A DNA stretch of 13,051 nucleotides. Origin: Chitinophagaceae bacterium. GTDB taxonomy: Bacteria > Bacteroidota > Bacteroidia > Chitinophagales > Chitinophagaceae. The position numbers were made by a program, and so were the translations under genes. The notes beneath the pieces are model-generated. The model had not been told where the DNA came from, made no database searches, and worked only from the letters and a program-made list of their open reading frames with translations. Below, piece by piece: positions 1 to 6,920 of this stretch. The stretch lies in contig JALOMC010000035.1 in NCBI GenBank assembly GCA_025455665.1, positions 1-13,051 of the forward strand, in the 5' to 3' direction. The first letter of the stretch is position 1. Each line of letters opens with the position of its first letter.

Positions 1-932
1 GTGTACTGGCAAGGCATGCGTTCGCTACCCTCAAAGCTGAAATCGATATCCTGCGCCTGCAGCGTGAGCTGGCTGCCGGTAATGGTGAGGGCCACCTGAT
101 TAGTGCTCTTGTTACTAAAAATGCTGACGCGGCGCAGCGCTTGCTGAAAGTCGGTCTTGCTCACAGTCATGCGGTAGGGGTTGTCGGCCGGTATTACCAC
201 TTTGTAGTCGGGGAAGCGGGCATCGATGAGGCGGCAGCTCATTTGGGTAGTACCGTGCACTACAAACAGGTGGTTGCCGTTGTAGCTCAGCGTAATCTCG
301 TCTTCATTATCGGGCAGGGCACTCTTCAGCAGGTTCAGCGGCTTTTTGGGTACGATGAACGAGTCGGCCTTGGGGCAGCTTACATCGGTGCGGCGGTAGC
401 GTACCAGGCGGTGCGCATCGGTAGCTACAAACTGCAGGCTGTCTTTATTCAGTTCAAAAAATACGCCGGTCATGGCGGGGCGCAGGTCATCGTTGCTCAC
501 CGCAAACAGGCTTTTGTTGATGGCCGTTACCAGCGCTGTGCTGGTCATGGTAAAGCTGTTGGTATCATCGGCCGAGGGCTCCTTCGGAAAGTTGTCGGGG
601 TTTTCGCCCATCACCTTGTACTTACCGCTGTCGCTGGTCAGCTCTATGCCGTAGTTCTTATCAATGTTGAACGTGAGCGGCTGATCGGGCAGGTTCTTCA
701 GCGAGTCCATCAAAATTTTGGCCGGCACGCACACTTTGCCTGTTTCTTTCGCCTCTACCTCCAGCGTTACCCGCATCACGGTTTCCAGGTCGGTAGCGGT
801 GACGGTCAGCTTGTTTTTGTCTATTTCAAACAGAAAATCTTCGAGAATAGGCAACACGTTGTTGGCCTGTATCACGCCGTTGATTTGCTGGAGTTGTTTC
901 AGCAGCAGCGACGACGAAACGATGAACTTCAT
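1..932 (-). CDS. dnaN: DNA polymerase III beta subunit (sliding clamp), 3' end cut by window edge
   Basis: The reverse strand reads without a stop from an ATG at 932 to the left edge, giving 310 residues of a protein that is normally about 370 long, so the last ~60 residues lie outside. The protein begins MKFIVSSSLLLKQLQQINGV and continues with NNVLPILEDF, typical of the clamp's first domain. Further on come FFELNKDSLQFVATDAHRLV in the second domain and RFPDYKVVIP near the domain 2/3 junction, all family hallmarks. The product forms the dimeric ring that tethers DNA polymerase III to the template and also binds repair and initiation-control proteins. It is divergent from recX with a 168-bp gap. 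No rearrangement is visible. The identification rests on motifs and is firm. Confidence 0.96.
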   Translation of the reverse strand, partial: MKFIVSSSLLLKQLQQINGVIQANNVLPILEDFLFEIDKNKLTVTATDLETVMRVTLEVEAKETGKVCVPAKILMDSLKNLPDQPLTFNIDKNYGIELTSDSGKYKVMGENPDNFPKEPSADDTNSFTMTSTALVTAINKSLFAVSNDDLRPAMTGVFFELNKDSLQFVATDAHRLVRYRRTDVSCPKADSFIVPKKPLNLLKSALPDNEDEITLSYNGNHLFVVHGTTQMSCRLIDARFPDYKVVIPADNPYRMTVSKTDFQQALRRVSIFSNKSTNQVALTITGSQLTLQAQDIDFSFEGSERMPCQY

Positions 933-1100
933 ATCGGCAAATTTTGATACTAGATATAAGCAGTGGAGCGCCTGCCAGGCAGCCCTGCCTTGGCGGCAAA
1001 GATGCAGGACGCCGACAAACCTAAGGCAAAATCTTTTTGGGTTGTTCCAGCGGTTTTGGCGCCTGTTGATAACTTGCCGGCCTGCTGCCAATACCCCCGC

Positions 1101-1601
1101 ATGTACCAAAAACAAGACCGATGGACCCCCGCCCAGGCCTGGGAAAAAATGAAGGGCTGGTGTGCCTGGCAGGAGCGCTGCCAGCACGATGTGATGGACA
1201 AACTGCGGGGTGCCGGCCTCACGGCCAACGAGGCCGATATCATTATAGCCCGGCTGATAGAAGAAAACTACCTGAATGAAGAGCGGTTTGCCATCCAGTT
1301 TGCCGGCGGCCACTTTCGGCTGAAGAAATGGGGCAAAACCAAGATAGCCTACGCCTTGCGGCAAAAAAAGATCAGCGAATACTGCATTAAAAAAGCCCTG
1401 GCCGATATACCCGATGAAGACCACGATGCGGTGCTGCGCAAGCTGGCCATGGCCAAATGGGAGGCGGTAAAAGCCGGCACCCCGGCACAGCGCTGGGCCA
1501 AAACCAAAACCTACCTGCTGCAAAAAGGCTTTAGCAGCGCCGAGGTTGGCCGGGTACTGCCATGGCTGCAGCGGGGCGCCCCCACCGATGATGCCGAATA
1601 A
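1101..1601 (+). CDS. recX: RecX family regulatory protein
   Basis: This 166-aa product matches the RecX family in size and layout. RecX is a small all-helical protein of tandem three-helix repeats that binds RecA filaments and limits recombinase activity. Visible family features are an N-terminal helix around residues 20-35 (WCAWQERCQHDVMDKL), the central block IEENYLNEERFAIQFAGGHF at about 53-72, the basic stretch KKWGKTKIAYALRQKKIS at 75-92, and the C-terminal repeat KTYLLQKGFSSAEVGRVL at 136-153. The frame is open upstream to 963, but the added 46 residues look unlike protein and the family normally starts near the chosen ATG, so 1101 is preferred. recA is not in the window; the neighbour is divergent dnaN. 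No regulatory site is convincing in the 168-bp gap. Confidence 0.9.
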   Translation: MYQKQDRWTPAQAWEKMKGWCAWQERCQHDVMDKLRGAGLTANEADIIIARLIEENYLNEERFAIQFAGGHFRLKKWGKTKIAYALRQKKISEYCIKKALADIPDEDHDAVLRKLAMAKWEAVKAGTPAQRWAKTKTYLLQKGFSSAEVGRVLPWLQRGAPTDDAE

Positions 1602-1675
1602 CTGCCGCAGCAGCCGGCCCCACCTGGCGGAAAGCCGGGCCTTGTACTGCTGCCGATGGGCTGCCACATGGAGGA

Positions 1676-1713
1676 CACTACCCCGCACCCCGCCCGGCGG
1701 GGAAGGCGTAGTG
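1676..1713 (+). repeat. Nested GC-rich inverted repeat between recX and the LpxR-like gene
   Basis: An outer 6-bp inverted repeat (CACTAC at 1676-1681, GTAGTG at 1708-1713) encloses an inner 6-bp one (CCCCGC at 1688-1693, GCGGGG at 1697-1702) with a 3-nt loop, so the transcript could fold into a two-part hairpin. A 10-bp perfect palindrome, GGTGGCCACC, follows at 1720-1729. There is no T-run, so this is not a classical intrinsic terminator. The whole 1602-1832 spacer is GC-rich and shows no convincing gene, although one frame is open through it. The arrangement is seen directly; any role, such as transcript end, mRNA stability or a dispersed repeat unit, is inference. Confidence 0.4.
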
Positions 1714-1832
1714 CCGACAGGTGGCCACCGCTGCCGGGGCTGGTACCGCTGCTGAGTGCCCCAACAGGAATGCGCCCGGCCCCCTGGCTGCCGAAGGGCT
1801 GTGAACAGTTGCGTCGTAATATTGGCCCCCGT

Positions 1833-2852
1833 ATGCCCCACCTGTATTGCCACAAAGCTGCTGCGTGGCTGGCCGCCTGCCTGCTAAGCCTGGCCGCCGC
1901 CGCCCAACCCGAAGCTGAAACTGATACCACTGCTACCAGGCAGCCGCGGCCCACCATGAACCATTGGCGGCACGAGCTGCTGATGAATAGCGAGAATGAC
2001 AACTACGTATTGCAGCTGCGTGATGGCTACTATACCAATGGGCTATCGTTTCGGTTTAGCTGGGCAGGCGGTACTCGCCACAAGCCAGTATGGAGTGCCG
2101 AACTGGGCCAGCAAATTTTCAATCCGGTGCGCTTTGATAGCATAAACCTGGCTACCCAAGACCGGCCTTTTGCAGGCTACCTGTATGCCAGCCTGCAGCG
2201 CCGCCACTTTAGCCGGCCTGGCCGCATGATGGCGTGGAGCGCCACGCTGGGTACAATAGGGCCCCGCAGCGGTGCCGCACAGGTACAGCGCTGGTATCAC
2301 AATGTGATTGGCATATACGATGTGCGGGGCTGGCCCAACCAGCTGCGCAATGAGTGGAACCTGAACCTGGGCTGGCAAATGGCACAAACCCTGCTGAAGG
2401 GCGCCCCGGCCAGCCGCGGCTACGATGTGGCAGCTACCGCACAGGCCCACCTGGGCAATGCCCTGACCAACGCCAGCGCCGGCGTGCTGCTAAGGGCCGG
2501 CAAAATGGAAGATTATGCCAACAGCGCCCACTTTGATGGACGGGTAAGCCGCCGCGGCGGCCCTGCCCCCGGGCACCGCAAGGAGTTTTACTTTTTCATC
2601 CATCCGCTGCTCACCTGGCAGGGCTACCATGCTGCGCTGCAAGGCGGACTATTTACCAACGACAAAGGACCCAAAACGGCAGCACTGCGGCCGTGGGTGT
2701 TCAGTCAGCAAATAGGCTTTAAGCTGGCGCAAAACCGCTGGACGCTGGGGATGCATTACATTGCACGAAGCCGGCAGGCCGAGCAGCAAATGCGCAGAGA
2801 GCGTTTCATTTCCATCCAGATAGCTTACCGCACCGGCCAATACCAACCATGA
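1833..2852 (+). CDS. lpxR: LpxR-family (DUF2219) outer-membrane lipid A deacylase
   Basis: The product (339 aa) starts with a Sec-type signal peptide, with a hydrophobic core around residues 9-24 ending AAAAQ. After a linker comes the family signature NSENDNYVLQLRDGYYTNGL at 52-71, then QRWYHNVIGIYDVRGWPNQL at 152-171. LpxR of Salmonella is a 12-stranded beta-barrel that removes the 3'-acyloxyacyl group of lipid A. Its catalytic Asn-Asp pair, Thr and His correspond by motif to N55-D56, T68 and H156 here. Alternating hydrophobic and aromatic residues continue to the C-terminus, as in a barrel. The frame is open upstream to 1656, but those 59 residues are Pro/Arg-rich and would bury the signal peptide, so 1833 is chosen. 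The stop overlaps the next start by 4 bases, so the two are probably co-translated. Enzymatic specificity in Bacteroidota is inferred, and the gene symbol is by family only. Confidence 0.85.
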   Translation: MPHLYCHKAAAWLAACLLSLAAAAQPEAETDTTATRQPRPTMNHWRHELLMNSENDNYVLQLRDGYYTNGLSFRFSWAGGTRHKPVWSAELGQQIFNPVRFDSINLATQDRPFAGYLYASLQRRHFSRPGRMMAWSATLGTIGPRSGAAQVQRWYHNVIGIYDVRGWPNQLRNEWNLNLGWQMAQTLLKGAPASRGYDVAATAQAHLGNALTNASAGVLLRAGKMEDYANSAHFDGRVSRRGGPAPGHRKEFYFFIHPLLTWQGYHAALQGGLFTNDKGPKTAALRPWVFSQQIGFKLAQNRWTLGMHYIARSRQAEQQMRRERFISIQIAYRTGQYQP

Positions 2853-3148
2853 TAGAGCAGCACAACCTGAACGCCAGCCTACAGCTGGTGCCCATAGATG
2901 AACCCGAAAGGGCCATGCCACTGATAGACGAAGCCATTGGCCTGCTGCGCCAATCGGGCCTGCCCATGGAAGTGGGGCCATTTGGCACCAGCATAGAAGG
3001 ACCCTACCACCAGGTAATGCAACTGGTGCAACAGTTGAATGAATACATGCTGCAGCATAGCCGGCACGATTGGCTGCTGAACCTGCAGCTGCACCTGCAC
3101 CCTACCCAAGCCGTGAGCATGCACGCCAAAACCAGCAAGCACCGCTAA
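2849..3148 (+). CDS. MTH1187/YqgV-type (DUF77) thiamine-binding protein
   Basis: A 99-aa protein with the fold signature of the small UPF0045/DUF77 family: an N-terminal strand (NASLQLVPID, 7-17), a helix with PLIDEAIGLLRQSGLPMEVG at 24-43, and the diagnostic PFGTSIEG at 44-51, followed by a helix (YHQVMQLVQQLNEYM). Family members are ferredoxin-like tetramers; several bind thiamine or related compounds in the cytoplasm, and some act with thiamine or HMP transport genes. No transporter or thiamine biosynthesis gene is visible here. The ATG lies inside the stop region of the LpxR-like gene (ATGA, 4-bp overlap), which implies translational coupling. kdsB starts 24 bases downstream. The family assignment is firm; the ligand is not known from sequence. 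Confidence 0.85.
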   Translation: MIEQHNLNASLQLVPIDEPERAMPLIDEAIGLLRQSGLPMEVGPFGTSIEGPYHQVMQLVQQLNEYMLQHSRHDWLLNLQLHLHPTQAVSMHAKTSKHR

Positions 3149-3172
3149 ACCCCTGCCACTGAGCACCACCCT

Positions 3173-3907
3173 ATGAGCAAAAAAGTAGCCATGATACCGG
3201 CCCGCTATGCGGCCACTCGCTTTCCGGCCAAGCTGATGCAGCAGCTGGGACCTAAAACCGTGATACGCCACACCTACGACAATACGGTAGCCACCGGCCT
3301 GTTTGACGAGGTGGTGGTGGTGACGGACAGCCCCATCATTTTTGACGAAATAACCAGCCACGGCGGACGGGCCGTGATGAGCCAACGCCCCCACGAAAGC
3401 GGCAGCGACCGCATAGCCGAAGCCGCGGCCGATATGGATGTGGAGATAATAGTAAATGTGCAGGGCGATGAACCCTTTGTGCGCCGGCAGCCGCTGGAGC
3501 AGCTGCTGCAGGTGTTTGAGGGCGAAGCCGGCCAGCAGGTGCAGGTAGCCAGCCTGATGCAAGTGCTGACCGATGCTGCCAGCATAGCCGACCCCAACTA
3601 TGTGAAAGTGGCCGTGGACCTGCAGATGAACTCGCTGCTGTTCAGCCGGTCGCCTATACCCTACCACCGCGACCAAAGTATAGCGCCGGTATACTACGAG
3701 CACATTGGGGTGTATGCTTTTCGCAAGCAAGCGCTGCTCAACTTTACCAGCTGGCCTATGACGCCGCTGGAAGCCGCCGAAAAAGTAGAATGCCTGCGCT
3801 ACCTGGAGCACGGCATACCGCTGAAGATGGTAGTAGTAGACTATATGGGCGTAGAAATAGATACGCCGGAAGACCTGGAAAAAGCCAGTCGATTGCTGTC
3901 ATCTTGA
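3173..3907 (+). CDS. kdsB: 3-deoxy-manno-octulosonate cytidylyltransferase (CMP-Kdo synthetase)
   Basis: KdsB activates Kdo with CTP to CMP-Kdo in the cytoplasm, the donor for inner-core LPS assembly. The 244-aa length is typical. Visible motifs are the nucleotide-binding start MIPARYAATRFPAK at 7-20, HESGSDRIAEAA at 74-85, the metal/nucleotide motif VNVQGDEP at 94-101 with D99, and the C-terminal EHIGVYAF at 176-183 and GVEIDTPEDLEKA at 226-238. Two positions vary from the usual family text: PAK replaces PGK after the STR-like motif, and SGSDR replaces SGTDR. In Shewanella a KdsB homologue works with KdnA and KdnB on 8-amino-Kdo; because kdnB lies about 3 kb downstream in this window, the substrate here may be the amino sugar (inference). 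Isoleucine is coded mostly by ATA (11 of 14). Confidence 0.95.
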   Translation: MSKKVAMIPARYAATRFPAKLMQQLGPKTVIRHTYDNTVATGLFDEVVVVTDSPIIFDEITSHGGRAVMSQRPHESGSDRIAEAAADMDVEIIVNVQGDEPFVRRQPLEQLLQVFEGEAGQQVQVASLMQVLTDAASIADPNYVKVAVDLQMNSLLFSRSPIPYHRDQSIAPVYYEHIGVYAFRKQALLNFTSWPMTPLEAAEKVECLRYLEHGIPLKMVVVDYMGVEIDTPEDLEKASRLLSS

Positions 3908-3930
3908 AAAACAAAAAAGCCCGAGCACAC

Positions 3931-4527
3931 ATGCATGCCTTTTCATCTGGTTTTGTTGCCCGCTTTCGGCAGGCTATTAATGCCCTGCATCCGGTAGACG
4001 ATAGCACCCTGCTGAATTTTTTGGAGCAGTTTGAAGAAGTAGAAGCCAAAAAGGGTACCATACTGCTGCGGGAGGGAGAGGTATGCCGGCACCTGTACTT
4101 TATACTGAAAGGTGCTATACGCTGCTACCTGCACGATGAAACGGGCCGCGAAGTAAACCTTCATTTTTATTTTGAAGATGAACTGGCCAGTGAGTTTAAA
4201 AGCCTGCGACTGCAAGAGCCCAGCGACCGCAACCTGGTGTGCATGACACCTTGCAAGTTGCTGAAAGCTGCCCGGCCCGATTACCTGCCTTTGTTTGAAA
4301 CGAATATTGATTTTAACCAGGCCGCTTTTCGTTTTTTTCAGGAACTGTACCTGCAAGAAGAAGAGCATGCAGAAATGTTGCGCCGCCTGAGCGCTGAAGA
4401 CCGCTACAAGTATGTGGTAGAGCACAAACCACACTTACTACAGCGGGTTTCGCTTACACAACTGGCCAGTTGGATAGGTACCAGCAGAGAAAGCCTCAGT
4501 CGTATTCGTGCCCGCATTAACAGTTAG
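3931..4527 (+). CDS. Crp/Fnr-family transcriptional regulator
   Basis: A 198-aa cytoplasmic protein with a cyclic-nucleotide-binding-like beta-roll (about residues 20-115; KKGTILLREGEVCRHLYFIL at 40-59 is the typical start), a long dimerisation helix (about 125-155), and a short C-terminal helix-turn-helix (RVSLTQLASWIGTSRESLSR, 172-191) with the Crp recognition-helix pattern. The segment where cAMP-binding members carry the phosphate-binding Arg-Ser/Ala pair reads DELASEFKSL, so cAMP binding is not supported. There is no Cys cluster for an Fnr-type Fe-S centre. The length fits the short Bacteroidota subgroup. The frame is open further upstream inside kdsB, but ATG 3931 gives the normal family N-terminus. 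It starts 23 bases after kdsB and is followed by a terminator, so it is probably the last gene of the unit. Targets are unknown. Confidence 0.88.
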   Translation: MHAFSSGFVARFRQAINALHPVDDSTLLNFLEQFEEVEAKKGTILLREGEVCRHLYFILKGAIRCYLHDETGREVNLHFYFEDELASEFKSLRLQEPSDRNLVCMTPCKLLKAARPDYLPLFETNIDFNQAAFRFFQELYLQEEEHAEMLRRLSAEDRYKYVVEHKPHLLQRVSLTQLASWIGTSRESLSRIRARINS

Positions 4528-4554
4528 TTTTCATCTACCAGTATACGCTGTTAA

Positions 4555-4589
4555 AAAAAGCCCTGTGGCCCCTCGCTACAGGGCTTTTT
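4555..4589 (+). terminator. Rho-independent terminator after the Crp/Fnr gene
   Basis: A perfect 12-bp inverted repeat, AAAAAGCCCTGT (4555-4566) and ACAGGGCTTTTT (4578-4589), surrounds an 11-nt loop and ends in five T. It begins 27 bases after the regulator's stop and would end the lpxR-kdsB-crp transcript. The A-run on the left arm means it could also stop transcription arriving from the right on the other strand. Confidence 0.9.
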
Positions 4590-4590
4590 A

Positions 4591-4872
4591 TGTGCAAACA
4601 AAAACCTATTGTGACGATTGCCGCAGGTGAAAGCAGTGTACCAGCAGGACTTTTGCATCGTGATCAACACGAAGCGAATAATGGTGTGGTGATATAGATA
4701 ACCAAGGGTGGGTGTAAAACAACAGTGCTGGCTGCGGTGCATCGAAAAATATGGGGTGTGCTTCAGAATCGTCCGCAAGGACTTCGGTGCCCGCAGCAGC
4801 CTGTTTTACCCAACTTTTTTGTACTAAACGATTGGTACCCTTCGGGTGGCTACCAATAAAAACTGAATACGT
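4591..4872. other. 282-bp stretch without a confident gene; two potential hairpins
   Basis: No plus-strand frame is open across this stretch. On the minus strand a frame is open from the only upstream ATG codons (4968 and below, antisense to the next gene) to a stop at 4606-4608; its last ~70 codons look protein-like but lack a sensible start. On the plus strand a small hairpin with a GCAA (GNRA-type) loop is possible at 4766-4785, with arms GAA/GTCC and GGAC/TTC and a 2-nt bulge. A stronger hairpin lies at 4831-4857. The stretch could be the structured leader of the 84-aa gene, a decayed gene, or a small minus-strand gene. I recognise no riboswitch class. Confidence 0.35.
4831..4857 (+). promoter_or_regulatory. 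Hairpin just upstream of the 84-aa gene
   Basis: ATTGGTA (4831-4837) pairs perfectly with TACCAAT (4851-4857), and inside it CCC (4838-4840) pairs with GGG (4844-4846) around a TTC loop, leaving a 4-nt bulge (TGGC). The structure ends 15 bases before the ATG at 4873, close enough to influence translation initiation or to serve as a dyad operator. The repeat is seen directly; the function is inference. Confidence 0.4.
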
Positions 4873-5127
4873 ATGAGCCAACAAGAAAGTAAGCGTTTGA
4901 AAGTGACCGGCCATTGGAACGGATGGAAGAACAGTGCGCTGCACGTGCCATCGGCCGAGCTGGAACATGAGCAGATACTGACCGTGCTATACTATGCCGA
5001 AGCAAAGCCACTGGTGATGGCGGCTGTGTACAGAGATGAGCAGTACTACAACGTAGAAACTGGCGAACCGCTTGACAATGTATGCTATTGGTCGGAGCTG
5101 CCTAGTTTCACTACATCGCTCAACTAA
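4873..5127 (+). CDS. Hypothetical small protein, 84 aa
   Basis: I do not recognise this protein. It is an intact 84-codon frame with normal-looking composition: a basic N-terminus with GHWNGWKNSALH at about residues 13-24, an acidic middle (AELEHEQI), and an aromatic-rich C-terminal half containing YYNVETGEPLDNVCYWSELP at 59-78. It has no signal peptide or membrane segment, so it is probably cytosolic. Evidence for being a real gene is the protein-like text, the hairpin 15 bases before the start, and a strong terminator 40 bases after the stop. It converges on the PGM1-type ligase gene. A role as substrate of that ligase cannot be excluded but has no direct support; the C-terminus (SFTTSLN) shows no recognisable leader/core pattern. 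Confidence 0.6.
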   Translation: MSQQESKRLKVTGHWNGWKNSALHVPSAELEHEQILTVLYYAEAKPLVMAAVYRDEQYYNVETGEPLDNVCYWSELPSFTTSLN

Positions 5128-5166
5128 ACTCATTACCCTTAAACAGCCTTTGTGAGGCTTACAGAC

Positions 5167-5194
5167 AAAAGCGAATCGATAGTGGTTCGCTTTT
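5167..5194. terminator. Bidirectional terminator between convergent genes
   Basis: The arms AAAAGCGAATC (5167-5177) and GGTTCGCTTTT (5184-5194) form an 11-bp stem (one G-T pair) with a 6-nt loop. Seven T follow on the plus strand (5191-5197), and the A-run of the left arm gives T on the minus strand. It sits 40 bases after the 84-aa gene and directly at the stop codon of the minus-strand ligase (5196-5198), so it serves both convergent genes. Confidence 0.9.
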
Positions 5195-5195
5195 T

Positions 5196-6842
5196 TTATG
5201 CGCCGCAAGCCTGCAACAGCACATGCTGGGTACGCTCATACAATCGGCGGGCAGCCTCTTTGGTTTTGCCTACGCACAGCACACCCAGCTTGCCATACTG
5301 GCTAAGTGCCCCAATGATGTGAAACATGACACCCTCTTGCGCAGCTCCGTTGAAAATAAGACCGTGATCGGTGGCTATTTCAATCAGATCGTGCGGGGTG
5401 AGGCCGCGGTAGCGTTCGTCCATCAGGTTATCGGTACTGAAATAGTGGCGCAACTGACCGGTTTTGATTTTGAACTTGCCTGTATCGGCATGGTAAGTGC
5501 CCTCTGTCAAAAACTTCAACATCAGAAAAGGATGGGTAGTACCGCCTTTCCGCAGGTTTATTTCAATGGCATAATGCTCCCATTTCCCTTTCTTGTTTTT
5601 TACTGAAATGAAATCGACACCGAAACGACCGATGACGCCCTGCTGTCGCATAGCCTGCATCAGCGGCTGGCACATGCGGGCCAGCTCTGCTGCGTAGGCC
5701 GGCTGTGCCGGAAAATAAGCGCCGAGGTAAACCTGCTCACTATCGCCACCCAACACCTGATCATGTGTGCTGATGATATCGCAACCGCCCAAAGGGTCGA
5801 TCCGGCACTGTACCGAAGGCGACTCCTTTTCTATTCCTTCAATAAACACTTCCACAATACCGCCATGGCAGGCAAACTTCTGAAGGAAACTGGTAATGCT
5901 CAGATCGGGTGCAATCACTTTCAAATTGTGTGGCAACAGCTTCAGCATTTGTTGCGGTGTTGTATCGGTATGCAGCATGCGTTCAGGATAACGAAACACA
6001 GCATTGCCTTCGCCGCTAAATCCCTCGTTCATTTTTACCACTGCTTTTTGCAAACCCGGGTGCCGCAGCCGCAAAGCAGCCAGTGCCTCCGCTATTTCCT
6101 CTTCGGTTCGCAAGTCTTCAAAGCCATCGGGCACTTTTAAACCGGCCGCTCTGAAGAGCTTGCGACCATTGCTTTTGTTGGCAATGTCAAACAGGTCGGG
6201 ATCGCATCCATAAATTGGCATGCCCAGCTTTACAGCCAATGTGCGTTCCAGCGGCGTTACATTGAAACAGGTCATGTGTGCCGCATGGCCCGAAGGAATG
6301 AGCTTGCGGATACGCTGGACAAGGCGCGGCCGGTCGAGCACTTTTTGGGTGAGTGAAACCGGCGAAGCATCGAAGCAGCTAAGCATAGTAAGCCGCTGAC
6401 GGGCATGGTAGCCAGTGATGCCGGGCAGCAGGTGCAAGTAGTAGTCTACCACCACCGGATCGAGCGGAATACTGGTGATGTACACCACTTGTGTACGCGG
6501 CATACGCAGCAACATCAGCATACACAGCAACCGCTCTTCGTAGTGTACAATCCCATCTATGCGTTGCATTATTTCCTGATCCAGCGTCAGACTGGGCAAA
6601 ATGACCACCGCTTTGGGTGCCAGCTGATCGGGAAAAGCATGCTCAAACTGATCGGCCAACTGCATTTGCAGGTGCCTGAATAGTTCAATCTCCTCATCGG
6701 AGCCAGCCCGCGGAGCTGCAGGCCCTTCCATAAAAAGGCGAAAAGGCGAATTATTCTGAACCAGGTTGGCTGCACTCATATCATCAGCAATAAAGCCTAC
6801 AAGTAACCGTGGCCAGCGCCACCCACCTATGATTTTTATCAT
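5196..6842 (-). CDS. PGM1-related ATP-grasp peptide ligase
   Basis: A 548-aa cytoplasmic ATP-grasp enzyme. The first half carries family blocks VVILPSLTLDQEIMQRIDG (79-97), YEERLLCMLMLLRMPRTQVV (101-120) and CFNVTPLERTLAVKLGMPIY (192-211). The ATP-grasp core follows: NKSNGRKLF (222-230), Lys270 with the Gly loop NEGFSGEGNA (272-281), GRFGVDF (405-411), and the metal-binding EIN at 427-429 continuing into LRKGGTTHP. The C-terminal block GVMFHIIGALSQYGKLGVLC at 504-523 is the hallmark of the PGM1 C-terminal domain. PGM1 from the Streptomyces pheganomycin pathway joins a nonribosomal amino acid to ribosomal peptides; relatives are widespread and mostly uncharacterised. The frame stays open to 6881, but ATG 6842 removes a Gly/Pro-rich extension; ATG 6779 is another possible start. 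It is divergent from kdnB. Substrate is unknown and no precursor peptide is recognised nearby. Confidence 0.85.
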   Translation of the reverse strand: MIKIIGGWRWPRLLVGFIADDMSAANLVQNNSPFRLFMEGPAAPRAGSDEEIELFRHLQMQLADQFEHAFPDQLAPKAVVILPSLTLDQEIMQRIDGIVHYEERLLCMLMLLRMPRTQVVYITSIPLDPVVVDYYLHLLPGITGYHARQRLTMLSCFDASPVSLTQKVLDRPRLVQRIRKLIPSGHAAHMTCFNVTPLERTLAVKLGMPIYGCDPDLFDIANKSNGRKLFRAAGLKVPDGFEDLRTEEEIAEALAALRLRHPGLQKAVVKMNEGFSGEGNAVFRYPERMLHTDTTPQQMLKLLPHNLKVIAPDLSITSFLQKFACHGGIVEVFIEGIEKESPSVQCRIDPLGGCDIISTHDQVLGGDSEQVYLGAYFPAQPAYAAELARMCQPLMQAMRQQGVIGRFGVDFISVKNKKGKWEHYAIEINLRKGGTTHPFLMLKFLTEGTYHADTGKFKIKTGQLRHYFSTDNLMDERYRGLTPHDLIEIATDHGLIFNGAAQEGVMFHIIGALSQYGKLGVLCVGKTKEAARRLYERTQHVLLQACGA

Positions 6843-6892
6843 CGGCGGCCGGGTTGGCCCCCCGGGCAGCAGCCCAAACAATTATCTTCGCT

Positions 6893-6900
6893 GCCTGCAT
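6893..6900 (+). promoter_or_regulatory. Candidate Bacteroidota -7 box for kdnB
   Basis: TATCTTCG matches the Bacteroidota -7 consensus TAnnTTTG at all but one fixed position and ends 20 bases before the kdnB ATG, predicting a short leader. No TTG box is present at the usual 17-19 base distance upstream, so the call is weak. It lies in the 78-bp gap between the divergent ligase and kdnB genes. Confidence 0.3.
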
Positions 6901-6920
6901 TCTTTAAGCAGCTCGTTTTT

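Noticed and set aside
141..947. Plus-strand open frame of 268 codons at the left end
   Set aside because: It is antisense to dnaN, whose clamp motifs are unmistakable.
1656..1832. Open extension upstream of the LpxR-like gene that would add 59 residues
   Set aside because: The added residues are Pro/Arg-rich with no protein-like pattern and would place the signal peptide in the interior; ATG 1833 gives a standard exported protein.
2879..3811. Long minus-strand open frame (310 codons) opposite the DUF77 and kdsB genes
   Set aside because: It is the antisense of two clearly recognisable genes; its His/Gly/Val-rich text is the usual shadow of their codon usage.
4873..5127. Reading the 84-aa protein as a precursor peptide for the PGM1-type ligase
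   Set aside because: The genes are convergent with separate terminator sides, and the small protein shows no leader/core organisation; only adjacency supports it.
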